From Euperipatoides rowelli (taxonomy: Eukaryota > Onychophora > Udeonychophora > Euonychophora > Peripatopsidae), in NCBI GenBank assembly GCA_003024985.2, contig PXIH01S0096164.1: 10,794 nt of DNA; one strand, 5' to 3'. The notes under the pieces are model-generated. The model ran no database searches and was not told the DNA's origin. It was given only the letters and a program-made list of their open reading frames with translations. The position numbers and the translations under genes were made by a program. Numbering within the stretch: position 1 is the stretch's first letter; each line of letters begins with the position of its first letter. Positions 1 through 7,725 of this stretch are shown here, in pieces.

Positions 1-478
1 TCTCAGATTAAACACTGATTAAAACCAACTGCAGAATATTATATATTATTGAATATACCATATATATAAATACAGTATATAGATAGTCTAGTGTATATAC
101 ATTATAGTCTAGTCTATTCATAAAATTTTGTAAAATATAGGATAATTGATTTTCATACAAAAGTAAGGCATAATCAAATAATTATGTGAAGAATAAACTT
201 TTTTAAAATACTCACTAGTTTTGTAAAAATATTTTATATACAGGTATTTAGTTGTAAAACCTTTCGTTATTTACAGTATATAAACAATATTTTTAGTTTC
301 AGCTTTCATCAATTTGTTTGCATAAAAATTGTGATTGTTGAAACTGAAGATGAAAAATTTATGACTGTTTAAAAATTACATGGTACTTTAATTAAAAAAA
401 ATAAAAAAATTCACAGGATCACTATTAACCTTTTTAATTTTTTTTCTTTTATATATTATTTTGAAATACATTTATAAG
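1..478. other. A+T-rich sequence with no gene
   Basis: I see no coding stretch, RNA gene or long repeat here. The first 120 bases are rich in TATA and TAGTCTAG words and the rest is A and T runs. It may be intron or intergenic sequence upstream of the candidate exon that follows. Confidence 0.6.
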
Positions 479-520
479 AAAGATATATTTATGCTTTCTT
501 CTTGTATAATATTTCTACAG

Positions 521-600
521 ATGTGAAGACTCCTCAGGCACTAAGTAACGGCCTAATAGGTTACAAGTACCTCACCAATTCAGCAACAGATAATATGTAA
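521..600 (+). CDS. Candidate last coding exon of an unknown gene (weak)
   Basis: A pyrimidine-rich run ending in ctacag at 515-520 resembles a splice acceptor. After it, a frame entered in phase 2 (first full codon at 523) runs 25 codons to TAA at 598-600 and begins V-K-T-P-Q-A-L-S-N-G. The stretch is clearly richer in G+C than its flanks. A possible polyadenylation signal lies 246 bases after the stop. The frame is open upstream only to a TAA at 475-477, so nothing before the acceptor needs to be coding. No domain is recognised, and a 25-codon run is not unusual by chance. The evidence is the combination of acceptor, composition change and downstream AATAAA. It could equally be a non-coding fragment. 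Confidence 0.22.
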
Positions 601-845
601 ACAACATGTGAATATAAATATTTCTCTCCATACAAGCAACAAAACGATAACAACTTACAAAAAACAATAAGAAAGAGGTTATTAATAACTTTCTCTAATG
701 AATCATTTTATGGGTAAATACACAGAATTCTAGTGTAATATAAATAGAAATGCTATCTCGGCTAGATGAATTTAATTAGAAAATATAATTAAAAAATTAG
801 TTACAAAGGAAATTGATTAATTGTTATTTTCATAATATTGATCAG

Positions 846-884
846 AATAAAGAAAAGAAATTACATAATANAAAAAAAAAAAAA
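846..884 (+). promoter_or_regulatory. AATAAA polyadenylation signal followed by an A tract
   Basis: AATAAA at 846-851 is followed about 20 bases later by an N and thirteen As (871-884). That is the spacing of a cleavage signal and a genomic poly(A) tract. It could be the 3' end of the candidate exon at 521-600, the tail of an old retroposed sequence, or simple A-richness. The N at 871 probably marks uncertain homopolymer length. Confidence 0.3.
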
Positions 885-967
885 GCCAGGTTGCACACCT
901 AACCGTCAACACAAAACGAAAAGTGCAAACAAACAATAAAAAATAAAAGGTAAACGACTACATATAA

Positions 968-1150
968 TCAATAAAAGGTTACAATGCTACTTGTCCCAAA
1001 GGGAAAAGCATCCTTTAGAGACACATTAAAGTAATTTTGTACACAATTATTAGACCATTTATCACGAAAAACAGACAACTGAATCAATCTCCAATCTGCT
1101 CCAGCCAACTGCTGAAGCTGAAGGTCAGGCCTGGGCCTCAACTTAATGTT
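968..1150 (-). CDS. Candidate minus-strand terminal exon or LINE tail, unknown product
   Basis: On the minus strand a T-rich tract ending in TAG (1153-1151) looks like a splice acceptor. It is followed by 60 sense codons without a stop, from 1150 to TGA at 970-968, starting N-I-K-L-R-P-R-P-D-L. The first 75 bases are much richer in G+C than the surroundings. There is no ATG, so this could only be an internal or last exon, or a broken frame. The product is not recognised. It lies 70 bases beyond the LINE zinc-knuckle relic, in the same register (with stops between), so it may instead be the decayed end of that LINE protein. A possible ATTAAA on the minus strand lies at 776-771. It faces the plus-strand candidate exon at 521-600 tail to tail. 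Confidence 0.22.
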   Translation of the reverse strand, partial: NIKLRPRPDLQLQQLAGADWRLIQLSVFRDKWSNNCVQNYFNVSLKDAFPFGTSSIVTFY

Positions 1151-1219
1151 CTAAAAAAATATACACATTTATTACCTTCCATAAAACATAAAGCACAAAA
1201 ACATTTTGCATTAAAATAA

Positions 1220-1471
1220 TTAAACATAATAAATTTCCATTAAAAATGAAAAAAGCAAAAAAAAAATTGGCACACCTTGTNTCTCAGATCCCCCCCAAAA
1301 ACTGACATTGATACAATAATGATCAACACTATCATTAAATGGACAGAATGGACACACTGGATCTATATTGAGTCCGTATTTGCTAATCAAAAGATCCTTG
1401 GTAGGGACCATGTCATAAGAACATTTTCTCAGTAAAAAACTTGAGGTGAAAAAAACAAAAAAACATTCTTC
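1220..1471 (-). pseudogene. LINE relic: reverse-transcriptase-associated zinc-binding domain
   Basis: The minus-strand frame is open from 1471 to a TAA at 1222-1220. From 1411 it reads M-V-P-T-K-D-L-L, then Y-G-L-N-I-D-P-V-C-P-F-C, then a D-H-Y. This is the pattern of the zinc-binding domain that follows the reverse transcriptase in many non-LTR retrotransposons (zf-RVT family): a P-T-x-x-L helix, a CxxC pair (codons at 1354-1352 and 1345-1343), then a histidine (1321-1319) and normally a final cysteine. The final cysteine is not in frame here: the expected place reads V, and a TGT lies one base out of register. An N at 1281 and a G run sit just downstream. No RT catalytic core is visible further up the strand, so this is a short fragment. 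The family call rests on the motif alone. Confidence 0.5.
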
Positions 1472-1479
1472 TCAAAGAA

Positions 1480-2345
1480 ATAACAGCTTTGGTAACAAAA
1501 AAAGAATTATTTAAAACAAAGGTAAAATCAAATAAAAAAACAAGCCAAATTTATTAAAAACAGGATTTTTTTAAGGATTTATCATATTAAAATCTGTAGT
1601 TAAAAACAACAACAAAAAAAATGTATTGGTTTAAAGTGAAAATATTTTGTGTCAGCATCAATTTGTTTCTTTTAATAATCAAATTAATAATTAGATTTAT
1701 GTAAGAGAAACTGGGAAATTCCCTAAAGCAAATAGCGACTATACTTCTGACAGAATCAGTAACTCTATGTTTGATGTAATGATGTTCAACTGAAATTAAA
1801 TTAAAGCAAGTGAGTGCAAATGTTTTAAAAGGTTAGCACTTGGAGGACAAACAGATCAATTTATTGTGAAATCATAAATTTTTCAAATATTTTCTTTTTT
1901 AAAACAAGAATTTAAGTCTTATAATATTGAGGGTTAAATATTTGAAATCTCAACCAGGTATATTGAGCATAAAACAGTTAAGAAGGTGGAGAAAAAGAGG
2001 TCTAATAATATAAACAAAGCTAAAGTAATTTTAACATCAACAAAAGATAATATAAAAACTACAAAGCAAAAATGTAAGAAAAATAGGAGAGGGAGGGGAG
2101 GATAAAACATGACTATGACAATAGAAACATTTTGAAACTTTAGGATCATTTATAATTCTACGTAAATCTATCCATTGCATAAAATTCAGATAACTCTCCA
2201 TAAGATCATACACAATACTCCAGTCAGGAATATACAATTACAAGATGGAGATAAATCCATCATCAGTTGTAATAGGAAATACACAATATTTACGCAGACT
2301 TATTCATTTGGTCACATCTTGTTTAGCCAATGAACCAACCATTTC
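1480..2345. other. A+T-rich sequence with no supported gene
   Basis: The stretch is dominated by A-rich runs on the plus strand. Minus-strand open frames of 60-70 codons around 1934-2237 show no recognisable motif and match what this composition gives by chance. A small perfect hairpin (6-base arms, gatgga and tccatc) sits at 2244-2261. Confidence 0.55.
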
Positions 2346-2350
2346 TTATC

Positions 2351-2821
2351 TAACTATAATAAAAGGCCAGTTTGGTCACTTTGGCCATGATGTCTGTCTT
2401 GCTTCTCGGCCATCTTTGGCGAGTCGATGACACCCGAGATGTTTTCACTCTATTTTCTGTCCATAGATGTCGCTGTATCCGTCATTTTTGATGGGCTTTT
2501 AAACTAGTCTAACTATAATAAGAGGCCAGTTTGGTCAATTTGGTCATGATGTCTGTCACGCTGCTCGGCCATCTTTGGCGAGTCGATGACACCTGAGATG
2601 TTTTCACTCTATTTTCTGTCCATAGATGTCGCTGTATCCATCATTTTTGATGGGCTTTTAAACTAGTCTAACTATAATAAGAGGCCAGTTTGGTCAATTT
2701 GGTCATGATGTCTGTCACGCTGCTTGGCCATCTTCGGCGAGCCCCTGAAGATGTTTTCGCTCTATTTTCTGTCCATTGATGTCACTGTATCCTTCACTTT
2801 TGACAGGCTTTTAAACTACTG
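2351..2821. repeat. Tandem satellite-like array, three copies of a 159-bp unit
   Basis: Copy 1 is 2351-2509 and copy 2 is 2510-2668, both 159 bases, differing at about eight positions. Copy 3 is 2669-2821, about 153 bases, because six bases are missing near its middle; its second half is clearly more diverged. Copies 2 and 3 are identical over roughly their first 58 bases. Each unit starts taactataataa and the first two end aaactagtc. The unit is richer in G+C than the flanks. It contains a small hairpin (copy 1: CTCG and CCA pairing with TGG and CGAG, 2405-2423, TCTT loop, one bulged G). I see no coding frame shared by the copies and no hammerhead ribozyme core. A monomer near 160 bp is typical of ancient bivalve satellites, but I cannot confirm identity from memory. 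Confidence 0.93.
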
Positions 2822-3363
2822 TTTTATAAATAGGATCGACACACTGTGATTCTTGTCCCAATTTATTTAGTTTGTTGACGTTGTATTTCATAAAGTTGTA
2901 AATAGAGTAACTGTTGGAAACAAGTAGAGGAATAAGATTACCTATCGTATAGAGTAATTTAANTGATTTCAGACTCAACCTGGCAGAAAGCTATTAACAA
3001 ATTATGCACACGATCCCTGTTTAACAGTGATATCAAAATGTAACAGATATCTGTTTCAAAAAAGTAGAAATGAACCTTTATAGTTTATCAGCTATGATTA
3101 AAGCAAAGCAAAATGAAAAAAAAAGGTAAAGCTATGGTACCTCAAAAGAAAACAAAAAGTTAAGGAAGAAAAAGTATCAAAAAGTAAAAATAAAATAAAA
3201 ACACATGCACATACACACACATGCAAAAAAAAATCTATAGGGTCTGATAGCATGTTTGATCCCACATAATTTCTAAAAATATATAATCCTTATAAGCAGT
3301 GATGTCATTAAATATTTTGATTGTGGAAGCAGATCTGAATAAATATTTTTGTTAAGAGATTTA
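2822..3363. other. A+T-rich spacer with an A-rich and CA-rich tract
   Basis: No gene is seen. Around 3110-3232 the plus strand is nearly all purine plus A, ending in a short imperfect CA tract (3198-3224) and an A run. This is low-complexity sequence. Confidence 0.6.
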
Positions 3364-3613
3364 CAAGAGTTGGTCAAGATCAGTTATCTGCCCACCAAAA
3401 TGGCTGAGAAATTAAGTTGAAATTATCTAAATTGATGCTCAGCAAAGGATTATCCTAGGGTTCATGGTTATGGTAAGGTTAGGACTGTAAAGAAAATATA
3501 CTAAAATCGGCGAGAGAAAATACTAATTCCGCACACTACTACATTTTAGTTGTCATGTGACTGCTAAAGTTAATTATGTTGGTGGGCAGATAATTGAATC
3601 TGACCCAAGAGTT
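3364..3613. mobile_element. 234-bp terminal-inverted-repeat element (MITE) with 8-bp target duplication
   Basis: The element proper is 3372-3605. Its 27-base terminal inverted repeats (3372-3398 and 3579-3605) match at 23 of 27 positions, including a perfect inner block TTATCTGCCCACCAA; both ends begin GGTCA. Identical direct repeats CAAGAGTT flank it at 3364-3371 and 3606-3613. That is what a cut-and-paste transposon leaves when it inserts with an 8-base stagger. The inside has no coding capacity, so this is a non-autonomous element. An 8-base duplication is known for hAT, Merlin and P elements; the GGTCA end does not decide between them. The intact duplication argues against later recombination between copies. 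Confidence 0.85.
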
Positions 3614-4125
3614 AGCTACAATGGAAAAGTTAGTAAGTTTTGATGATTCAGCACATACAGCAAATATTGATTGGCTTTCCTTCTCTTTTTTTCAAGGTAT
3701 AGAGAAAGGTAAAGCAGCTTGTTGGGAGTATCATTAGATTTGATGGTATATCTGAAAAAAAAAACAGAGATACTATTCACAGAAAATAAACATCTCTTAC
3801 ATTTTTTTGAGGAAATGGAATAGAAGTGAAACAGAAATGACCTTGCTGTCACTGTAGAAGGAAATTAATCCTTTCAGAGATAATTGCAGAAATATTAGTT
3901 TGATGAAGAAGGAAAACTAATCATCAAAATGGCATTCAACAAGTTCTGAAATTTGTTTTATTTATGTTTTTTCTCTCTATGGAATCTTATCTTTGAAGCA
4001 GGACTATAAAAATCTACAATATGATTACATTTATAATAATGATTTCACATAACCAATTAATCAAAAATCATATCCACAAACCATTTGCTGCAATTTGTTA
4101 TCAACTCAAATTTTTTTTGTTCAAC
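3614..4125. other. Sequence between the MITE and the transposase relic
   Basis: A small plus-strand frame starts with ATG at 3621 and runs about 38 codons (M-E-K-L-V-S-F-D-D), stopping near 3737. The position would suit the N-terminus of the transposase downstream, but I cannot recognise a helix-turn-helix. The rest to 4125 is A+T-rich with frequent stops. Confidence 0.3.
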
Positions 4126-4501
4126 AGATGGCACCACAGAACATTTTTAATGCAAATGGCAGTCATACAAGAAAAAGTACAATGTGATCTGTGATGGGTG
4201 AAACTAAATCTCCAGTAACTGTCCGATGCAAATAATGAACATCATATTGTTAATAACCATCAAGAGTATCTACAATCCATGAATGGATGAAGCTTAAAAG
4301 GAACTGGAATTTTACTACAGCCTAAATATGGACCCACACCGTGACCACCAATATCACCTGACATAATCCAATTGATTTTTTTTGTGGAGTTATGTTAAGG
4401 ACAGATTTATTACATAGCTGTTCCAACCCTTAAATGTTCTCAAGACACGAATAACAGATGCCATAGGTACTGTTATAAAGTACATGTTGCCAAACACATG
4501 A
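4126..4501 (+). pseudogene. Broken Tc1/mariner-type DDE transposase relic
   Basis: The clearest part is 4330-4414. In one frame it reads G-P-T-P, a stop where W is usual, then P-P-I-S-P-D. After a one-base shift it reads F-F-L-W-S-Y-V-K-D-R-F. This is the hallmark block around the last catalytic aspartate of DDE transposases in the IS630/Tc1/mariner group (usual form WPPxSPDLxPxDFFLWGYVKDxV). The second frame continues with P-L-N-V-L-K-T-R-I-T to a stop at 4499-4501, matching the family's C-terminal helix. Upstream, 4222-4287 reads S-D-A-N-N-E-H-H-I-V-N-N-H-Q-E, like the W-S-D-x-N-P-H segment after the first aspartate. GATGGCACCACAGAACATTTT near 4126 may be the first-aspartate region. The segment with the second aspartate is missing: only about 35 bases separate the two recognisable parts. 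AATAAA follows at 4572-4577. The element is inactive. Confidence 0.7.
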
Positions 4502-4579
4502 CTGTGAATATGACATTTGGTTAATGAGTTATGTTAAATTGTTATCATATAGACAATTCTCCTGTATTTTCAATAAACC

Positions 4580-5365
4580 TTTAAAGAGTTAATGAGATTA
4601 GAAATAGGAATATTTGTTGCTCTAACATTTTGTAATAATTTTATATTAAACAAAATTGGAGAAGCATTGATTTATCTACAATGTGGAAATTTGATAAATT
4701 TTAGCTAGATATTTGGGTCCTTCCCAGGTTAGAAACATACTTGGGAGTATACATTTTTGCAATTTTCAGAAAAGAATCTTGAAATTTTAAATCAATTCTT
4801 TTTTTTAATTCAATAAAATTTAGTTTGTTCAATGAGATTAATGTTGTTCTGAACTAAAGAGACTTGTTCCTATTATTAAATTTGGTACAATAATAGAAAC
4901 TATTAAGCAATGGTAAATGTCAGTTATATTCTTGACAAATCCAGATTTCACATTTCCACTGTTATTTTATTAGTGAACAACTTGGTCATTTTAATCGTTC
5001 ATAGCAGCAGTATTTTAGAATCAATCATGAAGCAAAATACATTATTCCAACAGCATAAGAATTTTACAGTTTTGAGCTTATCCAAGTAATAAGATCCTCC
5101 ATTAATAATTAATCAATGCAAGAGAAAGCAAATTATTAGGACTATTTTCACATAATATTTTAAGGCCATTATAAATACACATATTATTTGATCTGATATA
5201 ATAATAGCTCACTCAAAGAGGTATGTTACATACAAATGTTCTATCCCTACTCACTTATTGCTTATTATATAATGTGGAACAAATTACTGTTTTGTGACTT
5301 TGCATATAAAGTACCTCAGAAGTAGGGAAAATTTACATATATATTCAGTGTTTTTTTAAACAATT
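4580..5365. other. A+T-rich sequence with no supported gene
   Basis: The plus-strand frame in register with 4561 has several 20-40 codon open runs separated by stops. The stop density is close to random expectation for this composition, so I do not call a gene. I see no repeat structure. Confidence 0.5.
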
Positions 5366-5453
5366 AGTGTCTTTAGAATAGTTCCCTGAGTAATCCAGCT
5401 TATTCTAAAGTGTCTTTAGAATAGGTCCGCTGAGTAATCCAACTTATTCTAAA
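5366..5453. repeat. Tandemly duplicated hairpin (43 and 44 bp copies)
   Basis: Copy A (5366-5408) and copy B (5409-5452) differ at only a few bases. Each copy is itself a hairpin with 9-base perfect arms, TTTAGAATA and TATTCTAAA: 5372-5380 with 5401-5409, and 5415-5423 with 5445-5453. At the junction the inner arms form a 10-base perfect inverted repeat with a 3-base spacer (5401-5410 and 5414-5423). This could extrude as a tight cruciform. No gene overlaps it. Confidence 0.9.
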
Positions 5454-5469
5454 TGCCATTGTCATGTAA

Positions 5470-6210
5470 CAAATTGTGGTTCATGGAACATATAAAAATG
5501 ATGATGGCTTCTTTAACTTCACACTATAACAAAATATGGATATGATTGTAAGAATATCAAACAAGGCTAATTTTGACTACATCTTGACTACCACACAGAC
5601 ATCATGCTCAAAAGAATACACATTGGGCAAGTGTTATGTTAGTTTGAACAAGCAGTTTATTCAATTCCAGCCTGATCCCTAATCCAATTCTATTCTTTTG
5701 TAATGATTTTGGTTTTGTTTGTAGTTAAATTAAGTTGTGTTTATTAAAATGAATTATTCATAACCATAATTCAAATAATTATGATGCAACTCATCTTAAA
5801 ATAACTGAATCAACAAACTTAACAAAAAGTGATGACGGCAGGTGAGGGGTGATATCTAAGGGATGATGGATTAGGTATAGGCCTACATCATTTTTTAATG
5901 CAAAAAATTGACTTTTCAAAGTATGTATCACCAGGAGATGTCGTGATAGCATTTTGATATATAGACTTAAAATGTTGTTAGCTAGTTGAATTTTGTTGAT
6001 TAAAGTAACATTAAAAGCTAATATAATTATTTTTATTAAAAAAAAACAAATTTTGAGTTAAGATTTTCGTCTCAATTTTAATTTAGGTAGTTAACTAGAT
6101 ACCTGTGTAAATCAAAATTGCAACTGCATAACCAATCAATAGGGAATATATTTTACTATAAGGAAGCAAATGATGACGATAGTATTCATTTTAAATTGAT
6201 ACTTTCTTAA
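5470..6210 (+). other. Possible decayed coding DNA in several frames (weak)
   Basis: Three plus-strand stretches translate into protein-like text. Positions 5530-5679 (M-D-M-I-V-R-I-S-N-K) run about 50 codons. Positions 5853-5954 contain D-F-S-K-Y-V-S-P-G-D-V-V between a TGA at 5850 and a TGA at 5955. Positions 6091-6207 contain G-N-I-F-Y-Y-K-E-A-N-D-D-D. They lie directly before the larger pseudogene candidate and on the same strand, so they might belong to one long decayed protein or element. Open runs of this length are common by chance in a 10-kb A+T-rich window. No family is recognised. Confidence 0.15.
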
Positions 6211-6272
6211 TTTTTAATCAACTCTAACATTGAAAAATGGAAAAACAAGATAATTAAAAAAATAATGGGTAA

Positions 6273-7279
6273 GCCATCCCACCCTCAGGGAAGGATGTCA
6301 CATTCTTCAATATCCCTCAACTATTGTTGTATAGGCTATACTCAATTTCCAATATACCAAAGTTGATAGGTGTTGATTCACATATTTTGATTAAAGCGCT
6401 CATNTATACCTTTGCTTAAATTGATTAGGGTTGGGCATAATCACTCATTACCTTAATTGGAATAGGGTTGAGATTACATTTAATGGGTTGCACTGTAAAT
6501 ACATTATTAAATTGGATTAATCAACAGGCATTTTGTTATGAGCCACTTTGTGCAATATATTTATCCTTCACAGACCAATCAGATTGTATATGAAGAAACT
6601 AGCATCAAAGGGTTTGGAAGCCATACTTTTTTTTATTTACAGTCTTAAACTTTATCTAACCAGAACCCAATCTACTACTATGTAATAAATCTCTATGCCC
6701 TACCTTATGCTAATCAAGAGGTGCAATATCTATGCCTCAACCCAATGATAATTAAGAAATGGAATAATTTAATGGAAAATGTTGCCATGTCCCATTGTTC
6801 ATCTGTTCTATTGTTAAATGGCTTCTATTTTGTTTTGCATGGTGTACCAGAGGTTTTTGTACCCAAGGAAAGGGTATTAACCTGAGGAACTTTGCTACTA
6901 ATTGAGTCGACAAATCTAGTAGAAGTATTTACACGACTATGTAAGAAATACAATTACCATGCTTATATTTAAGAATNCAAGCTTAGATTATTGTCTAGTG
7001 GCAATGCAAAGTCTTTTTGATGGATANTACTGCTGAATGTGATGTTCATTGTAATATCAGTCAGGTAAGAAGCAATTTTTATTAGATAATGAAGTTAATA
7101 AATCTTTTTTAGTGGACTATAAGCCTAGAAAAGTGGTATAAGCTCTTGTTCGTAAATATTTGAAATCCAAAGGTCCAGGTTCAAATAAAGAGGAGTGCAA
7201 TTGATGTAACTGTAATGCACCAAATTGTAAAAGTTTTAACATTTATTTTCAGACATTTTTTTTCACGTATAAATTATAA
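6273..7279 (+). pseudogene. Decayed protein-coding sequence, unrecognised family
   Basis: The plus strand reads as a patchwork of frames. Frame 3 covers 6273-6403 (G-K-D-V-T-F-F-N-I-P-Q). Frame 2 covers 6401-6517. Frame 1 covers 6511-6969 and is the longest, with only two internal stops (TAA 6646, TGA 6883) in about 150 codons, including Y-L-C-L-N-P-M-I-I-K-K-W and F-T-R-L-C-K-K-Y-N-Y-H. Frame 2 resumes at 6962-7024 (L-D-Y-C-L-V-A-M-Q-S-L-F), frame 3 at 7023-7061 (A-E-C-D-V-H-C-N-I), and frame 2 again to TAA 7277-7279 (Y-L-K-S-K-G-P-G-S-N; C-N-C-N-A-P-N-C). G+C is higher than in the flanks. In the 78-codon run G+C is highest at codon position 1 and lowest at position 2, as in coding DNA. I recognise no domain. 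It may be a transposon, virus-derived or host gene remnant. One open run of 78 codons alone would not be significant. Confidence 0.35.
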
Positions 7280-7325
7280 GGTAATATATTATTTGTAACA
7301 ATTTATATCAATATAAATACAGGTA

Positions 7326-7382
7326 TGTTGAAAGTGAGGGCGAAGACATAAGCTGGGATGTTCCAGGTTTGAGTCCCAGCTC
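7326..7382 (+). repeat. tRNA-like head with Pol III B box
   Basis: GGTTTGAGTCC at 7366-7376 matches the B box of tRNA promoters (GGTTCGANTCC) with one C-to-T change. About 40 bases upstream, tgttgaaAGTGagGGCG is a decayed A-box region: a tRNA D-arm word with a few bases lost. Arms agctggga (7351-7358) and tcccagct (7374-7381) form an 8-base perfect stem around the B box. The cloverleaf is incomplete, so it is not a functional tRNA gene. It resembles the 5' part of a tRNA-derived SINE. Confidence 0.55.
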
Positions 7383-7492
7383 TTACCACCTTCTAGGGTT
7401 TTTTTTAACCAATTACATGGCTCACTTAAGAACCCATCTCTGGTGAATTAATTCTTGTAGTAACAAGAAAAGTGTAAAAAAAAATTTAACAC

Positions 7493-7698
7493 ACATGGTT
7501 TTATACCTGCCCCCTGGTGGTGAAAATGAAAACTTCGGATTGCAGTGCCCCCTGGTGGTGAAAATTGAAAGTAATTATATCAAATTGTATTGTCATCGGA
7601 AACTAGCATGTCTGCAGATTTTCAGCAAAATCGGTCCAGTAGAAGTGGGTTAAAAATTGATTGCAAGATTTCATCAGGACACAGAAATAAAACCATGT
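7493..7698. repeat. 206-bp block with 12-bp perfect terminal inverted repeats
   Basis: ACATGGTTTTAT at 7493-7504 is mirrored exactly by ATAAAACCATGT at 7687-7698. Weaker similarity continues about 13 bases inward (seven matches). The interior includes a 20-base direct repeat (7508-7527 and 7546-7565) and the phrase cagcaaaatcggtccagtag, of a kind seen in many invertebrate interspersed repeats. No target duplication is visible at these ends. It may be a MITE nested in the SINE or simply part of the SINE body. Confidence 0.6.
7508..7558 (-). promoter_or_regulatory. Two CTCF-like core motifs 38 bp apart
   Basis: TGCCCCCTGGTGG occurs at 7508-7520 and again at 7546-7558. On the minus strand each reads CCACCAGGGGGCA, a full match to the well-known CTCF zinc-finger core. 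Both point the same way. The match is exact in sequence, but binding is an inference and depends on the organism having CTCF (bilaterian animals). The copies sit inside a 20-base direct repeat in a mobile-element body. Confidence 0.45.
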
Positions 7699-7725
7699 AA
7701 AAATATATATACATTAACATCCATT

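Noticed and set aside
1037-1219. Plus-strand 60-codon open frame
   Set aside because: It shadows the minus-strand candidate exon and continues into A+T-rich sequence. It begins with GTG, not ATG.
2037-2237. Minus-strand open frame of 66 codons with protein-like text
   Set aside because: No motif, TTG rather than ATG start, no composition change, and runs of this length are expected by chance here.
2351-2821. Possible hammerhead ribozyme in the satellite unit
   Set aside because: I could not find the conserved CTGATGA and GAAA cores in the right arrangement on either strand.
3616-3852. Minus-strand open frame of 78 codons
   Set aside because: Low-complexity, rich in F, S and K, with no known domain; it overlaps the edge of the MITE target duplication.
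6425-6433. TTAGGG telomere-like word
   Set aside because: A single copy with no tandem repetition.
7326-7382. Functional tRNA gene
   Set aside because: The acceptor stem and anticodon arm cannot be folded, and both promoter boxes are degenerate; only a tRNA-derived repeat is supported.
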